A DNA stretch of 64,000 nt, from the NCBI GenBank assembly GCA_964384465.1, contig CAYLLT010000013.1, forward strand, positions 8,492-72,491, written 5' to 3'. Source of the DNA: CAYLLT01 sp964384465 (GTDB lineage: Bacteria; Planctomycetota; Phycisphaerae; UBA1845; PWPN01). The notes beneath the pieces are model-generated. The model made no database searches. It saw nothing but the letters and a program-made list of their open reading frames with translations, and was not told the DNA's origin. The position numbers and the translations under genes were made by a program. Positions 48,756-55,821 of this stretch are shown here, one piece after another; positions within the stretch are counted from its first letter, which is position 1; every line of letters starts with the position of its first letter.

Positions 48756-49817
48756 TCATTCGGAAGGGGCGGCTTGTGTCGTTGCCAACTTACGGCGAGT
48801 CTGCTTGCTCAACCACTCGAACGCCGATTGAATGCGCATCTCGTGCGTACCTTCGAAGAGCGTCACGTGAGCGGGACCGGCTTCTCGATGCAGCAACACG
48901 ACCATGTCCGGTGCGGCCGGCTGCGAGGCGGGCGAGAGTATGGCCGGGACCTGCTCCCGCGCGGTCATCAACTCAATCTGCTGGTCGGTGAGCTTCCGTT
49001 CCGGCTGTCCATTCGCATCGGCCAGCACATTGAACGCCAGCAGCGTGTGCCGGATGGGGACTGAACCGGTATGCCCGTCGTGAATCCCCGCATAGATGTG
49101 GATCGGCAGCCCCGCCGCCGCTGAAAGGTGGAACACCGGCGAGCGCTTGCGGTACTCCGGCAGCGTCCGCGGTGAAGGGGGACCGCCGCAGCACGCTTCC
49201 AGATCCTTCCAATATCCATTCTCGAGTTGGCGCGAATCCTCATACCAGACTGCCAGGTCCGTGGTGGGCACCCAAGCGCTCACGGCACTCCAGCGGTCGG
49301 GAAATCGTGCGGCGGCCAGCAACGCCATGTACCCGCCCCCCGACTCGCCCAGCAAGTAAATCCGCGCCGGATCGACGGAATAGTTCCGCTCCGCGACCGC
49401 GACCGCGTCGAGCAGATCATGCAGCGCAGAATCTGATCCGCACGCCCGTGGGTTGTTGTTGCGGCCACGGAAGTTCGGCTGAAGGAATATCCAGCCTCGC
49501 TCGCGACATTGCTGCACGGCTTCAGGGACACCGGCGTCCTGACGGTAATCACCGTTCCAGGTGTGCAGCCAGATCAGCAGCGGCGCCGGTTGCCCCGTCG
49601 CGGTCGCTGGAGCCAGGAGCCGCGCCGGCTGCATCTGGCCGTCCTGGGTGGACCGGATCTGGACCTCGGTCAAGTCCGCCAGCGCGGGGTTCCTTCCCGG
49701 CCAGTGCCTGATCAGCATCACGATGGCCGCCAAGGCGATGCAGCCTGTGATCGCCAGTGCCGCGGCACCGATCCGTGCCGGCCGACGAGGATCATTTTTG
49801 TGGACCGCGACTACCAT
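48756..49817 (-). CDS. Membrane-anchored alpha/beta-hydrolase (peptidase/esterase family)
   Basis: The 353-residue protein has one N-terminal membrane helix (AALAITGCIALAAIVMLI) and an alpha/beta-hydrolase domain: PAPLLIWLHTWNGDYRQDAG, PNFRGRN, YLLGESGGGYMALLAAARFP (nucleophile Ser in GESGG), and the His in FEGTHEMR near the end. It resembles prolyl-oligopeptidase/dienelactone-hydrolase-type esterases. It is divergent from an acyltransferase-3 gene, and the same divergent arrangement is duplicated immediately downstream with a decayed esterase copy (51181). Substrate unknown; linkage suggests removal of acyl groups from the glycan that the acyltransferase modifies. Confidence 0.75.
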   Translation of the reverse strand: MVVAVHKNDPRRPARIGAAALAITGCIALAAIVMLIRHWPGRNPALADLTEVQIRSTQDGQMQPARLLAPATATGQPAPLLIWLHTWNGDYRQDAGVPEAVQQCRERGWIFLQPNFRGRNNNPRACGSDSALHDLLDAVAVAERNYSVDPARIYLLGESGGGYMALLAAARFPDRWSAVSAWVPTTDLAVWYEDSRQLENGYWKDLEACCGGPPSPRTLPEYRKRSPVFHLSAAAGLPIHIYAGIHDGHTGSVPIRHTLLAFNVLADANGQPERKLTDQQIELMTAREQVPAILSPASQPAAPDMVVLLHREAGPAHVTLFEGTHEMRIQSAFEWLSKQTRRKLATTQAAPSE

Positions 49818-49902
49818 TGAGGTCTCAATCCGGGCGAGTTATAATAATCTTCCCCAAAACCATCGGTGGCTTGCATCCCGTGCCCACTTGGAGGGGCAGG
49901 CG

Positions 49903-51096
49903 GTGACACATCAACCTTCATCTTCCGCTTCCGCAGAGCGCCTGCTCGGGCTGGATGCCCTCCGCGGACTGGCCGCGATGGTCGTCCTGTTCTACCACTT
50001 TACCCGCGGCTATGACTCGTTCTTTAGCCACCACGATTGGGTGCTTTACCCGGCCTGGGGCGAATACGGCGTCCACCTGTTCTTCATGATCAGCGGCTTC
50101 GTCATGCTGATGATGGTGGAGCGCTGCAAGCGCCCCAGCGATTTCATTGTAGCGAGGTTCTCCCGGCTGTACCCCGCGTATGTGGTCTGCCTGTTCATCT
50201 CGTTTTTCGTCGTTCGGGCGGCCGGGCTGCCGGGGCGGGAGGTCACCGGGACGCAGGCCGTTCTCAACCTGCTCATGATACACCAGTTTTTCAAGATCCC
50301 GCCGGTCGATGGGGCTTACTGGTCGCTCCAGGTCCAATTCTTCTTCAGTGGACTCCTGCTCGTGCTTTTTGTGTCGCGTCGACAGCGGCAAGTCGTCCGC
50401 GTCGTGACCGTGCTCGTGCTGCTGCACCTGCTGGACCATGCGGTCGCCCCGGCAGACCGGTTTCAATCCGGAAGCGCCGCCAGGATCGCCATCCTGGCGG
50501 TCAAACAAGTGCTGGTGCTCGATTACATCCCGCTGTTCGGCTGCGGAATGGTCGTTTATCGCATTCGCGAGAGTGGCTGGCGCTGGCGTTATCTGCCCCT
50601 GCTCGCGTTGTTTCTCGCCGCGGCGGTCGTGGGCCAGCCGGCGCTGGGCGCGATCGTCATCCCGGTCTCGCTCGGGTTGCTCTGGGTCGCGACCAGTCGG
50701 CGCGGCGTCCGCCTGATCCCTTCCCAACTGCTCTTCCTCGGTACGATTGCGTATCCGCTGTACCTGCTCCATCAGAACATCGGGTACGCGATCATCCGGC
50801 ATAATTATCTGACCGGCGGCCATGCCTGGGGCGGTATCCTGACCGCTTTCTGCATCGTGCTCGGACTGGCCACCCTCATCAGCTTCACGGTCGAGTGGCC
50901 GACCATGCGCTGGATCCGTGAAGCGTACCGCGCCCGCCGACGCAGGGCGGCGGCCGCGCCGAGTCGGACGCTCGCAGTGGAATCGATGCTGCCGCCCGTG
51001 CCGCTGCTGAGCCCCGAGGCCAGGGAACTCGGCTATCGCGTACCTGCATTTGTCCGAGCTTTTCTGTCAGGTATCCATCTCCGCGGCTCTTATTGA
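49903..51096 (+). CDS. Acyltransferase-3 family membrane protein (copy 1)
   Basis: The 397-residue protein has about ten membrane segments and the acyltransferase-3 signature: RLLGLDALRGLAAMVVLFYH (with the catalytic His), FFMISGFVMLMMVERCKRPS, DFIVARFSRLYPAY and LGTIAYPLYLLHQNIGYAII. Such proteins (OatA/NodX-like) transfer acyl groups to exported glycans or lipids. Start is GTG 49903 after GAGGGGCAG. Divergent from the esterase at 48756. The gene ends CGCGGCTCTTATTGA, which resembles the end of the glyS-derived fragment at 52869-52883. Confidence 0.88.
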   Translation: MTHQPSSSASAERLLGLDALRGLAAMVVLFYHFTRGYDSFFSHHDWVLYPAWGEYGVHLFFMISGFVMLMMVERCKRPSDFIVARFSRLYPAYVVCLFISFFVVRAAGLPGREVTGTQAVLNLLMIHQFFKIPPVDGAYWSLQVQFFFSGLLLVLFVSRRQRQVVRVVTVLVLLHLLDHAVAPADRFQSGSAARIAILAVKQVLVLDYIPLFGCGMVVYRIRESGWRWRYLPLLALFLAAAVVGQPALGAIVIPVSLGLLWVATSRRGVRLIPSQLLFLGTIAYPLYLLHQNIGYAIIRHNYLTGGHAWGGILTAFCIVLGLATLISFTVEWPTMRWIREAYRARRRRAAAAPSRTLAVESMLPPVPLLSPEARELGYRVPAFVRAFLSGIHLRGSY

Positions 51097-51180
51097 CCCA
51101 CCGCAGCAGGCCTGGACGCCAGCCCGTGCGTGCTGGCGCCCGGTCCGAAGTTGAAGGAAGATACATCCCAGATCGCTAAA

Positions 51181-51495
51181 TTACTGCAAAATTTTATGAA
51201 CACCGGCGTCCTGACGGTAAGCCGCCTCCAAGCATGGAGCCAGACGAGCAGCGGCTGCGGGTGGCCCGCTGAGGCCACAGGGGCCAGCAGGCGGGCCGGT
51301 TGGGCCGGTGGATCGGATCTGCACCACAGTCAGATCCTCCAGGGCGCGCCCCCGGCCCCCCCCAGACCAGTGCCTGACCGCCAGCAGGGTGCCCGCCACG
51401 GCAACGCAGCCGGCCATCACCAGTGCCCCGACGCGGACTCGTGCCGACGGATAAAAAATCCTATTCTGTAAGCGAAAATTGCCATTGCATCCCAA
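51181..51495 (-). pseudogene. Truncated second copy of the alpha/beta-hydrolase
   Basis: The N-terminal frame (VGALVMAGCVAVAGTLLAVR, ALEDLTVVQIRST, YRQDAGV) aligns with ALAITGCIALAAIVMLIRHW, ALADLTEVQIRST and YRQDAGV of the intact gene at 48756. After YRQDAGV the similarity stops and a stop codon follows; the region with the catalytic Ser and His is missing. Its position relative to the second acyltransferase copies the intact pair, so it is a decayed duplicate. Confidence 0.82.
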
Positions 51496-51584
51496 TCCGG
51501 CCGGGTTATAATGAGCACGGCCGAAATACTTCGCGGCGGGTGCGGTCAGCCCGTCTGCGGCTTAACTTCAGGAGAGGGGAAAGA

Positions 51585-52790
51585 GTGAGGGGTCGAGCTT
51601 CATCATCTTCCGCTGAGCGCCTGGTCGGGCTGGATGCCCTCCGGGGGTTGGCCGCAGTCGCGGTCATGATCTTCCACTTCACATCGCAGTACCAGGTGAT
51701 GTACGGCCACCCCGGCCCAGTTCCCGGTTTTGAGTTGGGCCAGTATGGCGTTCCTCTGTTCTTCATGATCAGCGGCTTTGTCATCCTGATGACCGTCGAT
51801 CGGTCCCGGCAAGCCAAAGACTTCATTGTATCGCGATTCTCACGACTATACCCCGCATACTTCGTCTGCGTGCCGATCACCTTCCTGTTGGTGCGGTCGA
51901 TCGGTTTACCCGGGCGGGAAGTGAGCACCGAGGCGGCCGTCCTCAACTTGGCCATGATTCACCAGTTCTTCAAGGTGCCGACGGTGGATGGGGTTTACTG
52001 GTCGCTACAAGTCGAGGTCTTCTTTTACGCCATGATGCTGGGCATGCTGGTGTTCAAGCAACTCCGCCGCGTCGAGTTGTTCTTCGCCGGGCTGGTGGTG
52101 CTGCACCTGGCGGACTGGCAACTGGCATTCGCGGATCATTTCCCAGCCATTCGGATCGGCGTGTCGGCCCTGCGACAACTGTTGGTACTGGATTACATCG
52201 CGCTGTTTGGCTGTGGCATGCTCGTCTATCGGATTCGTAAATACGGCTGGCGGGCGTATCATTTGCCGCTGCTGGCGCTGTTTCTGGTGGGCGGCGTGGT
52301 CGGCAAGCCGCTCGCCGCAGCCGCGTTGATCCCGTTCTTCGTGGGCCTGCTCTGGATCGCCACGGGTCTGCGGGCCGGCTGGCTGGCCCGGCCGAGCCTG
52401 CTCTACCTGGGGGCCATCTCGTATCCGCTCTATCTGCTGCACCAGAATATCGGGTACGCGCTCATGCGGCAGCACTACATGGCCGGCGGGCATCCCGCCG
52501 TCGCCATCCTGACCGCCTCACTCATCGTGCTGGCACTTGCCTCCTGCGTGACTTTCTGCATCGAGCGGCCCGGCACACGGTTGATTCGGGAATGGTACCG
52601 CAGCCGCCCCGTGGAAGCCGCCTTGCCGGCACACGCCGTGCCGGCCCTCCAGCTCATTCCACTGCTGAGCCCGGAGGCCAGGTCGATCAAGTTCCGGCTG
52701 GGTCTATTGGCGCGAGCTTATCTGCCAGATATTCGACCCCGCGGCTCTTATGTATCCGCGGGTGCCTCGTATCCCGGACACGCATCGTGA
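51585..52790 (+). CDS. Acyltransferase-3 family membrane protein (copy 2) with altered C-terminus
   Basis: The 401-residue protein is a close paralogue of the gene at 49903: RLVGLDALRGLAAVAVMIFH, FFMISGFVILMTVDRSRQAK, DFIVSRFSRLYPAY, LGAISYPLYLLHQNIGYALM. It starts with GTG 51585 after GGAGAGGGGA. Where copy 1 ends RGSY-stop, copy 2 reads RGSYVSAGASYPGHAS because the sequence from 52740 on (CGCGGCTCTTATGTATCCG, then a degenerate stretch) is glyS-3'-end-like instead of TGA. Function as for copy 1; the short extension is unlikely to matter. Confidence 0.87.
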   Translation: MRGRASSSSAERLVGLDALRGLAAVAVMIFHFTSQYQVMYGHPGPVPGFELGQYGVPLFFMISGFVILMTVDRSRQAKDFIVSRFSRLYPAYFVCVPITFLLVRSIGLPGREVSTEAAVLNLAMIHQFFKVPTVDGVYWSLQVEVFFYAMMLGMLVFKQLRRVELFFAGLVVLHLADWQLAFADHFPAIRIGVSALRQLLVLDYIALFGCGMLVYRIRKYGWRAYHLPLLALFLVGGVVGKPLAAAALIPFFVGLLWIATGLRAGWLARPSLLYLGAISYPLYLLHQNIGYALMRQHYMAGGHPAVAILTASLIVLALASCVTFCIERPGTRLIREWYRSRPVEAALPAHAVPALQLIPLLSPEARSIKFRLGLLARAYLPDIRPRGSYVSAGASYPGHAS

Positions 52791-52795
52791 CAACC
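52740..52795. repeat. Degenerate copy of the glyS 3' region at the end of acyltransferase copy 2
   Basis: CGCGGCTCTTATGTATCCG (52740-52758) is identical to a 19-nt stretch in the intact glyS near 53830-53850, and CGTATCCCGG and GTGAC further on also align with small gaps. The relation to glyS is by eye and becomes weak after about 40 nt. Confidence 0.5.
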
Positions 52796-52829
52796 GGCCT
52801 GTGAGAGAGATGCCCCGCCATCGCGCTCG

Positions 52830-53003
52830 TCAGATCTTCTCGAGTTTTTCGGACAGGTATTCCACGACGCGGCTTTTATTGATGCGTTCCTGCCGGCCGG
52901 TATCGCGGTCGCGGACAGTGACCGTCTCGTCTTCCTTGGTTTGACCGTCAATCGTGAAGCAATAAGGCGTGCCGGCTTCGTCCATGCGGGCGTAACCCTT
53001 CGA
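52830..53003 (-). pseudogene. Fragment of the 3' end of glyS
   Basis: The frame reads YARMDEAGTPYCFTIDGQTK, EDETVTVRDRDTGRQERINK and SRVVEYLSEKLEKI-stop, almost identical to the last about 55 residues of the intact glycyl-tRNA synthetase at 53791 (which has RIHKSRVVEYLTEKLGHH). The homology stops just before YARMDE. No start or upstream part exists, so it is a direct repeat of the target gene end, separated from the intact gene by a two-gene insert. Confidence 0.88.
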
Positions 53004-53052
53004 TCCTGGCGTTGCATCGTGAATCTGCAAGCCAGTTTGGCTGTGGTGTTTC

Positions 53053-53337
53053 TTACAGGGACGCGGGCAGATCGGGGCTGAGATCAAACTGGGCTTCGAC
53101 CGGCGTCAGAGCGACAATTGGGCCGATGCTGGCATACTCTGTGCTCGTGAGTTCTGATTGCAGCGTCCGGTAAAGGCTTTCCCGCCGCTCCGGATCGTCC
53201 AAACCTTGGAATGCGGCCGCGGCAATCCAACCCATCACCCGACCCGTGGACGGGCTGGTTTCCAGACCATCCACTACGAGCGAGTCCCCATAGTGCTTGC
53301 GCAGAGCAGTAATCACTTTTTCCAATAGCGAGTCCAT
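53053..53337 (-). CDS. Hypothetical protein in HEPN cassette
   Basis: The 94-residue protein starts MDSLLEKVITALRKHYGDSL and contains VVDGLETSPSTGRVMGWIAA with PIVALTPVEAQFDLSPDLPA. It overlaps the end of the HEPN-like gene by 25 nt, so the two are co-translated. It could be a minimal nucleotidyltransferase-like or other partner, but the GS..D.D motif of MNT proteins is not seen. Function unknown. Confidence 0.5.
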   Translation of the reverse strand: MDSLLEKVITALRKHYGDSLVVDGLETSPSTGRVMGWIAAAAFQGLDDPERRESLYRTLQSELTSTEYASIGPIVALTPVEAQFDLSPDLPASL

Positions 53338-53783
53338 GCAACGACTCCTTTGCCGTGAATGAGACTGGCCGCATCCAGCGCCCGTCGAGCCATCGTTTTC
53401 ATTATAGCATCCGGCCCCCCGCTGATTCGTCTTACATCGTCAAAGCGACGAAGATAGCCGATCAGGGCAGCGCTTGAATAGTACCGGATCTCGTTCCGCC
53501 AGACTCGCACGAGGAAACTCCAGCTCGCCCACGTTGGCACCGCGTCGATGGCGCTTTGCAGGCTTCTCCTGCATCTGGCCAGACATTGAGGGAGGTCGTG
53601 TCGGGCCTCATGTGCAGGATGATCCTTGAATGCGATGGCCTGGAGGATGCATTCCACGGCGAGCCCGGCGAGATATATCGCGAGGACATAATCGGACCGC
53701 GCGAACGCCGCCCAGGCAGCCTGTTCGCGCTCGAGTGATGCGGCATAGAGGATTTCCGGTCGATGAGCGAGGTCTGCGGCCAT
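53313..53783 (-). CDS. HEPN-domain-like protein
   Basis: The 156-residue all-helical protein starts MAADLAHRPEILYAASLERE; DYVLAIYLAGLAVECILQAI followed by HDLPQCLARCRRSL is the arrangement of HEPN proteins (helix AIYLAGLAVE, then KT/HDL). A canonical RxxxxH RNase motif is not obvious. The start at 53783 follows AAGGGTGAA; an upstream TTG (53804) lies inside glyS. It is immediately downstream of glyS on the same strand and is followed by an overlapping 94-residue gene, the typical two-gene HEPN module layout (toxin-antitoxin or defence). Confidence 0.62.
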   Translation of the reverse strand: MAADLAHRPEILYAASLEREQAAWAAFARSDYVLAIYLAGLAVECILQAIAFKDHPAHEARHDLPQCLARCRRSLQSAIDAVPTWASWSFLVRVWRNEIRYYSSAALIGYLRRFDDVRRISGGPDAIMKTMARRALDAASLIHGKGVVAWTRYWKK

Positions 53784-53790
53784 TTCACCC

Positions 53791-55410
53791 TTAGTGGTGT
53801 CCAAGTTTTTCGGTCAGATATTCGACCACGCGGCTCTTATGTATCCGTTCCTGCCGACCCGTATCCCGGTCGCGGACAGTGACCGTCTCGTCTTCCTTGG
53901 TTTGACCGTCGATGGTGAAGCAATAAGGCGTGCCGGCTTCGTCCATGCGGGCGTAGCGCTTGCCGATGCTGGCCTTGGCGTCGTACTGGGCGGGCCAGCG
54001 CTTGCGGATCTCGCGGTAGATCGGTTCGGCGATCTCGGGCAGGCCGTCCTTGTTGACCAGCGGGAAGACGGCGGCCTTGATCGGCGCGAGCCGCGGATGA
54101 AACTTCATCAGCTCCGGGCTCGGCCGCGACTCGTCCACCGTGTACGCCTCGCAGATGAAGGCGAGCGTCGCGCGCGTGGCGCCCGCCGCTGGTTCGATCA
54201 CGTGCGGGACGAATCGCTCCTTGCGCTCGTCGTCGAAGTAGGTCAGATCCTTGCCGCTGCCTTTGTATTTGGGCTTTTTGCCGTCCGGGCCAAGCTCGAC
54301 TTCAAGCTTGCCGTCCTTAGCGACGAGCTTGCCTTCCATGTGACTGCGCAGATCGAAGTCGCCGCGATGCGCGACGCCCTCCAGCTCGCCGAAGTCACCC
54401 TCGGCCAGGAACGGGAACGCGTACTCGATGTCGCTGGTGCCGCAACTGTAGTGCGAGAGTTCGTCTTTGGCGTGCTCGCGCAGCCGCAGCTTGCTGCTGC
54501 CCAGTCCCAGGTCTACGTACCACATCATCCGCTGATCGCGCCAGAACTGGTACCACTTCTGCGACTCGCTGGGATGGCAAAAGAATTCCATCTCCATCTG
54601 CTCGAACTCGCGCGAGCGGAACGTGTAATTCCGCGGCGTGATCTCGTTGCGGAAGCTGGTGCCCATCTGGGCGATGCCGAACGGAATCTTGATGCGCGTG
54701 CTGTCAACGACGTTTTTGAAGTTGACAAACATGCCCTGAGCGGTTTCGGGGCGGAGAAACGCGCGATTTGCTTCGTCCTTGATAGCGCCCGGATAGGTCT
54801 CGAGCATCAAGTTAAACTCGCGCGGCTCGGTTAGGCTTCCGCGTGCGCCGCACTTAGGACATTCCCAGGAGACGATGGAACCGCCGCCTTTCCAGAACCT
54901 CATGAGCTCAGTAACAGATCCTCCAAAATCGCCGCCGCCATTTTTCTTAGAGAGCTTTATCGAAATACTGTGAGATTCCTCCAGCGCTTGTTCAGCACTG
55001 TCTGCCTCGACAGAGAAGGTACCGAAGGGATCGGATTGTTGGGGGCGTCGAACCTCAACACGATAGACTTTGTCAGCACGAAACCGACCTTTACAGCCCT
55101 CTGCTTTGCAGTCCACTTTTAAATCACTGAATAAATCATAATGACCGCTCACCTTCCACACCTGCGGGTGCATGATGATGGAGGTGTCGAGGCCGACCAT
55201 GTCGAATTCCTGACCGTCGGGGCCGCGCGGCGGGTTGTGGACCATGTCGTGCCACCAGGCCTCCTTCAGGTTGCGCTTGAGTTCGACGCCGAGGGGGCCG
55301 TAGTCCCAGAAGCCGTTGATGCCGCCGTAGATTTCGCTCGACTGGAAAATGAAGCCACGCCGCTTGCAGAGGGCGACGATCTTTTCCATGGTTTCTGCGC
55401 TCTTGGCCAT
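53791..55410 (-). CDS. glyS: Glycyl-tRNA synthetase (alpha2 type)
   Basis: The 539-residue class II synthetase charges tRNA-Gly. Motifs include SSEIYGGINGFWDYGPLGVE, FNLMLETYPGAI, FLRPETAQGMFVNFKNV, FGIAQMGTSFRNEITPRN (motif 2) and C-terminal anticodon-binding SIGKRYARMDEAGTPYCFTI. Start is ATG 55410. A zinc-ribbon half (CKAEGCKGRFRADK) and its partner (WECPKCGARG) are separated by about 66 residues (VYRVEVRRPQQSDPFGTFSV and following) that have lower GC than the rest and an unusual domain-like look. A direct repeat of its 3' end lies at 52830, on the far side of the HEPN pair. Confidence 0.95.
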   Translation of the reverse strand: MAKSAETMEKIVALCKRRGFIFQSSEIYGGINGFWDYGPLGVELKRNLKEAWWHDMVHNPPRGPDGQEFDMVGLDTSIIMHPQVWKVSGHYDLFSDLKVDCKAEGCKGRFRADKVYRVEVRRPQQSDPFGTFSVEADSAEQALEESHSISIKLSKKNGGGDFGGSVTELMRFWKGGGSIVSWECPKCGARGSLTEPREFNLMLETYPGAIKDEANRAFLRPETAQGMFVNFKNVVDSTRIKIPFGIAQMGTSFRNEITPRNYTFRSREFEQMEMEFFCHPSESQKWYQFWRDQRMMWYVDLGLGSSKLRLREHAKDELSHYSCGTSDIEYAFPFLAEGDFGELEGVAHRGDFDLRSHMEGKLVAKDGKLEVELGPDGKKPKYKGSGKDLTYFDDERKERFVPHVIEPAAGATRATLAFICEAYTVDESRPSPELMKFHPRLAPIKAAVFPLVNKDGLPEIAEPIYREIRKRWPAQYDAKASIGKRYARMDEAGTPYCFTIDGQTKEDETVTVRDRDTGRQERIHKSRVVEYLTEKLGHH

Positions 55411-55493
55411 CAAATATGATCCTTACTGGTTTATGAATGGAGGCTTAAAACGCGTTTCCGCACGTGCGTGGTCCAGCCATGCGAAGGCGATCA

Positions 55494-55694
55494 TCAGACG
55501 CGCTCCGTCTCAGGATCGACGGCTTCCAGAACGTATGTCGAACCGGGATATTTTTCCTCCGCCTGCCGGGCCGCTTCGGTGGCGGTGTCGCCGACCCCGA
55601 TGACTTCGCCGTGAAGTACGGCAATCCACTTGCCGGCGTATTTCCGGTAAATCTCGCGGCTGTGTTCCGTCAACCAGGCAAAATCGTTGCCCAT
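55494..55694 (-). CDS. DUF5678-like small protein
   Basis: The 66-residue protein contains YRKYAGKWIAVLHGEVIGVG and DTATEAARQAEEKYPGST, a clear DUF5678-type sequence (K-Y-A-G-[KR]-W-[IV]-A). It is upstream of glyS on the same strand. Small size, lack of signal peptide and abundance in planctomycetes are typical; function unknown. Confidence 0.7.
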   Translation of the reverse strand: MGNDFAWLTEHSREIYRKYAGKWIAVLHGEVIGVGDTATEAARQAEEKYPGSTYVLEAVDPETERV

Positions 55695-55740
55695 AAAGGC
55701 TCCAGTTCCATTCTAATGGGTGCTCCGCACGATGAATTCT

Positions 55741-55799
55741 AATAAGGAAACCAGGAAGCCAGGAATTTCTTCTTTTCCTGCGTTCCTGGCTTCCTTATT
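55741..55799. repeat. Inverted repeat, possible terminator between DUF5678-like gene and sppA
   Basis: GGAAGCCAGGAA (55754-55765) pairs with TTCCTGGCTTCC (55783-55794). The outer AATAAGGA/TCCTTATT also matches if a short direct duplication (ACCAGGAA) is looped out. It lies 22 bp past the stop of sppA (minus strand), so it could terminate sppA transcription. Confidence 0.75.
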
Positions 55800-55821
55800 G
55801 AAATGTGCACTTTCCATATCT

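Noticed and set aside
53313..53783. Integrative element with integrase at glyS
   Set aside because: The flanking repeats fit, but no integrase or excisionase gene is present, so only a cassette is claimed.
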